Positions 56,859-64,000 of a stretch of DNA of 64,000 bases are shown here, piece after piece. This DNA is from Mallotus nudiflorus (taxonomy: Eukaryota > Streptophyta > Magnoliopsida > Malpighiales > Euphorbiaceae), in the NCBI GenBank assembly GCA_947683625.1, contig CANTUR010000126.1, forward strand, positions 1,550,001-1,614,000, written 5' to 3'. Below the pieces are notes generated by a model. That model worked only from the letters and a program-made list of their open reading frames with translations. It had not been told where the DNA came from and searched no databases. How positions within the stretch are numbered: the stretch's first letter is position 1; each line of letters starts with the position of its first letter. Made by a program: the position numbers and the translations under genes.

Positions 56859-59460
56859 TACATGACATCTCAATATAGCAAGTAAAACCAAATATTTTAC
56901 ATAGCGATTGTGATTATGTCATAGTTGTATTTCTAAAATTTAAGTGCAAAACGGTTCATTTCTCGCAATTCAATGTATTTAAAATCTAATTAATACGGAT
57001 ATGAATTGAAATATGAATACAAAAAAATGATTTTAATTGAAGTGTTTGTCTTCTAAACTGAAGTATTTATATGGTATGAATACAAAATAATGGAAATACA
57101 AACATAAAGAATTAAAGTATGCGTGCATCAAATGTATAATTCAGAACTGCTCCTCAATGTCTTTACGAAATGTTCTGCTAGCTTCAGATGTTGTTTCTTT
57201 AGCCTATAGTTTTCATTTTATTTCTTTTTCTCATGTTATCAAGTCATATAATAAAATGGCTCATTACTTAGCTCAATGGTCGGTCTCTTTAGCTTCTGAG
57301 GTGATTCTCATGGATTAAGTTAGTTCCTCATGAAGCATCTGTAGCTGCACCAGATGAGTTGTTTCAGGTTCTCTTTATTGCAGTTGATGACCTTTTCAAA
57401 TAATAATAATAATAACAACACTAAACCTATCAATCTGTTATGCAATAAGAAATAGCAACTCATGATTCAGTGAACAGACAATGGAGCCCAAAATTAGCAT
57501 AGTTGTATCGTACCTGTGCTCACAAAGAATACAGAGTTCGGCCCATTGGCGCAAAAGCAATACAGACACTTTCGGGCTGCGGCCAACTTTTTGAGCAAAG
57601 GGAAATTTCTCAATTAAAAAGTAGAAACACTATAATAATTAAATGATTAAAAATCCAACTATAAACAATGAAATACTAGTCATTGAGTAATCAAGTAATA
57701 ATTATTTTCTAAAAATATCTTTAGATATAATATTCAATTTCTACTATTATTAATTTAAAATGTGAGAACTGTTTTCTATTTGTACAGTTTAAATGAAAGA
57801 TAAATTTAAAATTTCATTTTCATATCAGATGAAAATAATGTGAATAATATATATATATATAATTGTTAATCGAATAGAACATACTAAATTTCTAATTGCT
57901 TTCACAAAACTAGTAGCTATAGTGTATACATCTTGTGCTTTAGGAGAAAAGGATGTATGCGTAAAACTTGTTAAGACTTTGAAATTGTACTTTGAATATC
58001 TGAAATCATTGCAAGGACTATCCAAAGTTTGTGATCAATTAATTTGCAGAAAGTTGATCTCGTTTAAACGATATCTCTTATATTCAAATCGTAATATATA
58101 ATTATATTAAATTAGTTATTAAAATTTTTTTATTGTATTTATAATCTTATTTAATTTAATTGATTAATCAAAATTTAGTAAATTCTAAATATTAATAATT
58201 AAAAACAAAAACATCTCCCAAAGGTTAATTGAAGAGAAAACAACCTTTAAAAAGAAGTTAGGTAATTGCCGTGAATGAGCATACGTAATGGTACCAAAAG
58301 TGCACGTAATGTAAACTAGAACTAGAAGAGCAACAAAGATGAGTAGTTTACTTTTTGTAGAATGGCAACAAAATGCTACAGCAATATCAACATAAAGAAG
58401 ATTATGTGTATAATAATAAAGCTTTGAGCTTTTACTTTGCAGTTTACCGGTTGGAAATTTGGAATTGAAGACTAAGAAATGCTAATAAAAGAAACTCTTC
58501 TTAATTGCTTGCTTTTCAACCTTTGTCAATGCATTTTTGTCACTTTCTTGTACTTTTTGTCTTACACTTTGCGGTTGTTAGTGCCTGTTGACAAGGATGA
58601 ACGTGGAAATTTATTTTTAATTTTTTTAAAAAAGAACATAATATATAGTAGACTATTATTATTATGAAATTTTATTGTAAAAATTTTATTAAATTTTATT
58701 TAGTTAAAATTAAATTAATTGAAATTTAATAAACTTTATATCCATATGCTTTAAAAAAAGCCTTTCCTTTCATTCATTTCCATATCCCAGCTCATACATA
58801 TTTATTCATGTTCACTTTTTATTATTTTTTCTAATTTAACAAGTTTCAGTAGTGCATGAACTTTACTTGAACTGAAAATAGTTCTTGAACTTGAGATCAC
58901 CTCAAATCACATCAAACTAAAGCATAATTTAATAATTTTAGTATAATTAATTAATTAATTGGTTAGTTAATGATTTATTGAACAAATAGGATTGATAGCG
59001 ATGAGAATCAATTGAAAAATAAATAATAAATCTAAGTTGACAAGAAATTGAGTAATTATTCACCACATATTTTTTAAAATATTTTTATGACCTTTCTTTC
59101 AACTCAAAAGCCATGCCCATTATGTTTATTACAATGATTAGAACATCATTTTCCACCTTAAAACCTAGTTTTTCAATTTTTTTCTTATCTATATATCTTC
59201 CCTTTGTTAAGTTAAAATATAAACATGCAACTCAAGAAAAAAAAAATATACATTTGATACACCTTCTTAATTATTCGAGGAGTTATTAAGATTAAAATTT
59301 GATTACTAGTTTAAAAATTTTATTAAATAAAATTAACACGGTTTAATTTTCTCATATATGGTGAAATTAATTGTAGAAATATTGCAATTTGCAATATTAT
59401 TATGCCATGATGAGGCTGTGAGGAGGTATAATAATAATAATAATAATATAAAGTTTATAT
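56859..59460. repeat. Duplicated module, compact copy
   Basis: Continuous 2.6-kb sequence whose parts match, in the same order and orientation, 8037-8902, 20255-20368, 26353-27280 (and 29190-30490), 30905-30970, 50659-50720 and 51351-51700. It holds the empty sites of the hAT-like MITE (57252-57259), the Mutator-like insertion (57499-57507) and the second Mutator-like MITE (59110-59119). A segment at about 56899-57178 has no counterpart in the expanded copy. AT-rich; no gene supported. Confidence 0.82.
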
Positions 59461-59659
59461 ACAATCTTGAAAGCAATTTCTTCCAAATATTTTATACCGT
59501 AGATGTTCATTAATTGATCATAGTGTCACATTAAATACCTAATTAGCGCATTATACGCTCTCCGTTAAATAAATGCTTAATTAAGCATTAGGTGACATGT
59601 GTGTGACTGCCAATAATCTACTCAATTATTTTTTTAACAATAGACTATTACAATTAAAA

Positions 59660-59733
<74 letters not shown>

Positions 59734-60349
59734 TTAACTATCTATCTTATTATTATTATTATTATTATTAGTTATATATATAAAATGTGAGATTTTTAAT
59801 TAGTGGTACATCAAGGATCAAAAATCTTGATTTAAGTACGTTAGGATTTGAACGCATGACCTCTAAGTCAATTATAACTACTATTAACTATAATAATAAC
59901 AAATCAGCAACAGCAGCAAATCATTTCTCTCTCTTTTTTTCCTCCTTCTCTCTACAAACCCTTTTTATTTTGAGATGATTTTGGCCAAAATCACTTCTTT
60001 CAATTTTTTCCTCAAACATTTCATAGATCTATTATATTTTGTGTGTGCTACCTTCTTTTAGTGAGGTTTTATTAGATAATTTTGTTATTTTTCTTATTTT
60101 GGTGGTTTGATCCGTCAATAATATGTGTTTCTTGATCTATTTTATAAGTTTAATCAATCTACAATTTTTCTAACCAATTATAGTGAGTTAATTATCTCAT
60201 TTTGACGAGATCATCTAATCTTTCTGTACAATTTGTATTTGTCCGATTGAACGGATTTCATGAAATGAAGCATCACAGAATTCATTTTTAATAAGACTCG
60301 ATTTATATCTTTTTTTTGTTATATTAATACTTGTAAATTTTATTAATTT
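59461..60349. other. AT-rich spacer with microsatellites and a SINE-like scrap
   Basis: No gene. (TA)n at 59663-59729 and (TTA)n at about 59747-59770. At 59845-59870 the minus strand reads GGTCATGCGTTCAAATCC, a B-box-like sequence seen in tRNA-derived SINEs; no tail or TSD was found. Confidence 0.5.
59663..59729. repeat. (TA)n microsatellite
   Basis: About 33 TA units, followed after a short gap by (TTA)n. Confidence 0.95.
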
Positions 60350-62343
60350 ATTTATACCAAGGTTTGACCGGCCCATGAATGAAATTCAATGATGAAAATC
60401 CAAATAAAATGAGTCTAATAATACAAAATTCAGTCTCTTTTTTCCTCAATGGGCCAAAAGCTTAAAAAGAATTTTTCCCTAAGTTACTAAGGCAGTAGCC
60501 TTATGACTAAGGCAGCGGTGGCGCCTCAACGTGCTGAGTTATTTTTTATATAACAAAAAAAAACTACATTCTAACGCAATTTTCTTTGTCATTTTACTTG
60601 CCAAAATGTTGTCACATTTAGGGAATGTTGAAAAGAAGGTGGAGAAGGAGGAAGAGGGAGGGAGGGAGGGGGGGGGGGGGGGGGGGGGGGGGGTGTTCTT
60701 AAGGCTAGGGAAGTAGTTTTTAGGGAGAGGGAATAGAAAGAAAAAGAAGCACAGGGAGGAGCAGGCTGCTAGCAATTAGGAAAAAAAAGAAAAGATAAAA
60801 CTATGTGAAATAAAAAAAAAACAGAGAGAATTGAAAACGGAGAAAAGAGAGAAGATATTAACAAGGAAGGAGCTATAAGAATTAATAAGAAAAAGGAACA
60901 ACAAGAAGAAAAGAAAGATAATAAGGGTATTGGCTTAATAAGAGGAAAGAGTTGACTTTGCACTATCTGATACTTATCGTTGCCACAATCATTTTAAATT
61001 TTCTGAGGATCAGAGATAAGGAGTCAAGTAGTGCCAAAACAGTAATCCTATTTTACTTATATTTTTATTTTAATCCTATTTTAAGTAAGACATTAATTAT
61101 GTTTTAGTTAAGTTATCTCTTTTCTTTATTTTTTTGACGATTAAACTGCTATATGCATAATTGATCTGTGTTTAAATTGAAGAAAGTTTTCAAACTTTTT
61201 TTGTCAAAAATTATAACAAGGCAGCACCCATTCAATAAGATATCGCCCTATATGACACCTTATCATTCTAAGGGGCTGCCATAAGTTTAATACCCAATGT
61301 TGGTTTTTTTTTTTTTTTTTTGTCTTCGTTAAGTTTATGTCCTGCAAAATATGTTTCATACTTTAGTTTTCGTTAACTAAGATGAGATTCATTCACTCGT
61401 TAATTTTCACATGTTCTTTTGTTTTGTAATTGTTATGTCCTGTTTGCTAATTTTTATATTGTAACATGCTTGAAATCCTTTCAGTTTATTAACTTTGTTA
61501 ATATTATGTCCAATTTGTCTTTTGCGCACTGTTTAATTAAATTCCATGTTTAAAGTCACCATGTTTCGTTTTAGGTGGTAATTGTTCATTTATTTTGTGA
61601 TCATTACTTTGTATTTTATTTTATCATGTCCATTTTGTTTATTAAATTATTATTTATATGGTTATATGGTTACGTGAAAGTACAATTTTTATTATAAAAA
61701 AATTAACTTCTTTGTTTTTCTTCTAGATTTTTGGGACTAACTAATTTAATTTTTAAGATTAATGCATTTAAGTAACAAATTGGTTACATTTCTCCTTCCT
61801 TTTTTTGTGCGTTGTTTTATTTTACATCATTTTATTTATTTTGTTGCATTTTTAAAGGGTTATAATTCTTTCTCCTCCCTCATTTCTTTGCATGAGTTTT
61901 GTATTTAATTTTAATTTAGTTATTTATTTTATACTTTTTTATATGATGTAGGGTGGATCAAGTTGCATGTAATTGGAATTAAATAATCACATAGACTTAT
62001 TGTAAAATTTAAGAATCGTGTGGAGGAAATTGCAATTTGTATATTAATAAAGAAATAATTAAATAATTAAAAGTAATAAAATATAAACAAAGGCAAACCA
62101 TAAAATTAGGTGGACATTTAAAAATCCATACTCAGTTTCCAAATTCAATCTCTCAGAACAGAAAATGGGAGCCCTTCATGGGATCTAATTGCTATAAAAA
62201 AATGTGTTTTAAGTCTCATCCAGGTAACGATTCCCATCTCCGACTTGGACTATAAACCTCTGTTGTATTTTCTAATGGATCTTAAATTGTACAATGTTAT
62301 AGTCGTCAAACACTTAGGCATGTGCTAAACCACATCATCTACA
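60350..62343 (+). mobile_element. Solo LTR of the Tat family
   Basis: Similar to the three other Tat LTRs at its start ('ggtttgaccggccc' and 'caatgatgaaa'), in decayed palindromic motifs near 60490-60530 and 61215-61270, and at its end (60-bp blocks up to CATCATCTACA). It has no internal Tat sequence on either side. The left boundary is approximate and no TSD could be recognised, so it is old. Contains a G-run and a T-run. Confidence 0.7.
60668..60693. repeat. G26 homopolymer
   Basis: Twenty-six uninterrupted G residues next to a GAGGGAGGGA purine tract, inside the solo Tat LTR. The length may be an assembly estimate. Confidence 0.9.
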
Positions 62344-62483
62344 ACCGTGTTTCCTTTGATAGATTAATATGTACTTGTAACCATTGTCAAGTTTAATGGA
62401 ATATCAATTTCCTGTTGTTCAAAAAAATAAATAAATAACAACTACTCCTATTTTATATGTATATACACGCTAATAGATGAAAG
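62344..62483. other. Short spacer after the solo Tat LTR
   Basis: Nothing recognised. Confidence 0.4.
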
Positions 62484-62539
62484 TAACATTCAATTTAAGA
62501 CATTATGCCACTAACATTCAATTTAAGACATTATGCCAC
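62484..62539. repeat. 28-bp tandem duplication
   Basis: Two identical units starting TAACATTCAATTTAAGACAT, directly joined. Confidence 0.95.
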
Positions 62540-62540
62540 T

Positions 62541-62600
62541 ATAAAATGAATTCGTGACCTTGAAATCATGAGGCATCTACTTTAACCACTACGGACTGAT
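62541..62600 (-). repeat. tRNA-derived SINE head (possible)
   Basis: The minus strand reads TAGTGGTTAAAGTAGATG then CCTCATGATTTCAAGGTCAC GAATTC, with an A box (TAGTGGTTAAAG) and a B-box-like GGTCACGAATTC at normal spacing. It is similar to the tRNA-like head of many plant SINEs. The body and tail were not identified, and it is too diverged to be a working tRNA gene. Confidence 0.4.
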
Positions 62601-64000
62601 TCCATCATTCTTTTAATCTTTAAACTAATATTAGATTCTACATATACTTAATATTGTTTCATCTCTACCCATCATGAAATGAATTAGCATGCACACATAC
62701 ACCATATACAAACACTATGTATATATTTATAACCTCTTGAGGTGGATAGGGTGGCAGCAAACGAGGTGAAAGGTTTAAGGTTTGAGATCTTCCCCCACAC
62801 TCAAGGAATTTGATCTTTTGAGTTCCACTCATGGGTCCAGTAGAGACCCAGTAGATCCCACTGATTGGTGAGTAATGTAACTTAATAAGCTTGTATACAA
62901 TCCTCCATCATCAATTATTTATGATGTTTTGATGGAAGATATAATGCAATACTAATCTCCTTACATTTCAAAAAGAAAAAGAAAAATTGCTTCATTCCTA
63001 ATTATTTTTCATTTATGATATTTTGTTCTATGGCTCAATCTGATGTATTCCCTCTCCCCTAAAAACAACTAACTAACAAACAATTGTACAATGATCAACA
63101 AAATTAATATGCATGTATATAGTTCTATAACTTAAATTTTGTAAATGGTAAATATTGAATAGTTAATTATTAAAAAATTTTCTTCACAATATTTTACAAT
63201 ATTAAAAAACTATGTATTTAATTTCTAACTTTTGCAAGGAAAAACTCCTTTTAAATTAAAAAACTATAGTTTTATAATGCTAATTATTTAATTCATTAAA
63301 TTATTTTTTAAACCATTACTAGTATTTAAAGTCTATTAAATTTCTACTAATTTAAATCAATATAAATAAAATTATAAGAGATAAAAACTTTTTAAAACTA
63401 ATTTAACATAAATATATATCTCATAATTTACATAGAAAATAATTTTTACCAATCCAATTCCAACATTAATTTAACTATGTAATGTTAATAGTATAAGACT
63501 ATGAGCTGTCTATTAAACAATTCATTGAATTTTCAGTTTTTTTCATCTAATTGTAGGAAGTTAATTAAAGATAGCAAAATTGGTAAATTAGCTATTCTCA
63601 TCAATCTACTAAGCAATATAAACCTACCGGAGAGTGTAGCCGCCCACATGCCTGATCCCTCCATCCTATTAGAAAAGTGTCATTGGTTCGGAGAATCTTA
63701 ATACAACAACAAACACTTATTGACAAAATATAATTGCTAAAAAAGTAAATATTTTTTTTCTTTTTTCTTTAAAGTGCAAAAAGATAGAGAATTAAACATC
63801 TTACTATAGTTAGTCTTTTTATGGTATAATTATAACAAAAATATAGAATTGACAAACAAACAAAATCTAAGTAAATAATCCACATCCTTGAATTAAAAAA
63901 AAAATTAATTCGTTTTCTTTTTTAGGAATTGGATTTTATATTTAGGTGTTTCTTAATTAAATTTTTCTTAATTTTATGTTTTAAGATATTGAATGCAAGT
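62601..64000. other. AT-rich right end of the window
   Basis: No gene supported. 62735-62880 is less AT-rich ('gaggtggatagggtggcagc', 'ggtttgagatcttccccc') and may be a repeat fragment. The 66-codon frame at 63501-63701 shows no domain. Confidence 0.4.

Noticed and set aside
62735..62900. Second SINE candidate (GGTTTGAGATC as a B box)
   Set aside because: No convincing A box at the right spacing, no tail and no TSD; left as unassigned repeat-like sequence.
63501..63701. 66-aa plus-strand frame near the right end
   Set aside because: No domain, short, and in AT-rich sequence; not supported as a gene.

Overview
This is plant nuclear DNA, most likely from a eudicot. It is AT-rich and packed with nested LTR retrotransposons. 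It carries one intact host gene, a coiled-coil NBS-LRR (CNL) disease-resistance gene on the minus strand (52370-55093). The RPS5-like CNL type and the FLX-like gene fragment fit a rosid, but the species cannot be fixed from the sequence alone.

Layout. 1-5536: the 3' part of a Ty3/gypsy element of the Tat type (copy 1), running off the left edge, with a minus-strand solo LTR inside it. It sits inside the integrase domain of a decayed Ty1/copia element (5537-8036). 8037-8902: part of a duplicated host module, holding a hAT-like MITE. 10653-18850: a full-length SIRE-like copia element (TSD ATCTC) whose integrase domain has been deleted. 20369-26352: a Mutator-like insertion (9-bp TSD) with another copia element (21651-26269) nested in it. 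26353-30970: further module sequence, tandemly duplicated, with a broken first exon of an FLX-like gene at the junction. 31657-50653: a solo LTR of chromovirus type (TGTAACATCC...GGGTGTTACA), split by a complete 16.7-kb Tat element (31732-48432, TSD CATAT, copy 2). 50721-51350: a small Mutator-like MITE. 51826-51895: a scrap of a second NLR gene. 52370-55093: the CNL gene. 56859-59460: a compact copy of the duplicated module. 60350-62343: a solo Tat LTR. The rest is AT-rich DNA with microsatellites and a few possible SINE heads.

Two themes tie the window together. First, the 2.6-kb module right of the CNL gene (56859-59460) is collinear with scattered blocks from 8037 to 51700. The left copy has been swollen to about 44 kb by nested insertions, and the right copy supplies the empty site for several of them. 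Second, the Tat elements carry an antisense, multi-exon gene that resembles plant mobile domain (PMD) proteins. Its exon 1 (150 nt) and intron 1 (377/378 nt) have nearly the same layout in copies 1 and 2. Arrays of a GAGGCGAT/ATCGCCTC-like palindromic motif lie in that intron, in front of a second antisense ORF, and in the LTRs.

All retrotransposon reading frames seen here are broken by stops and frameshifts, so every element is probably non-autonomous now. The CNL gene is the only long uninterrupted coding region.
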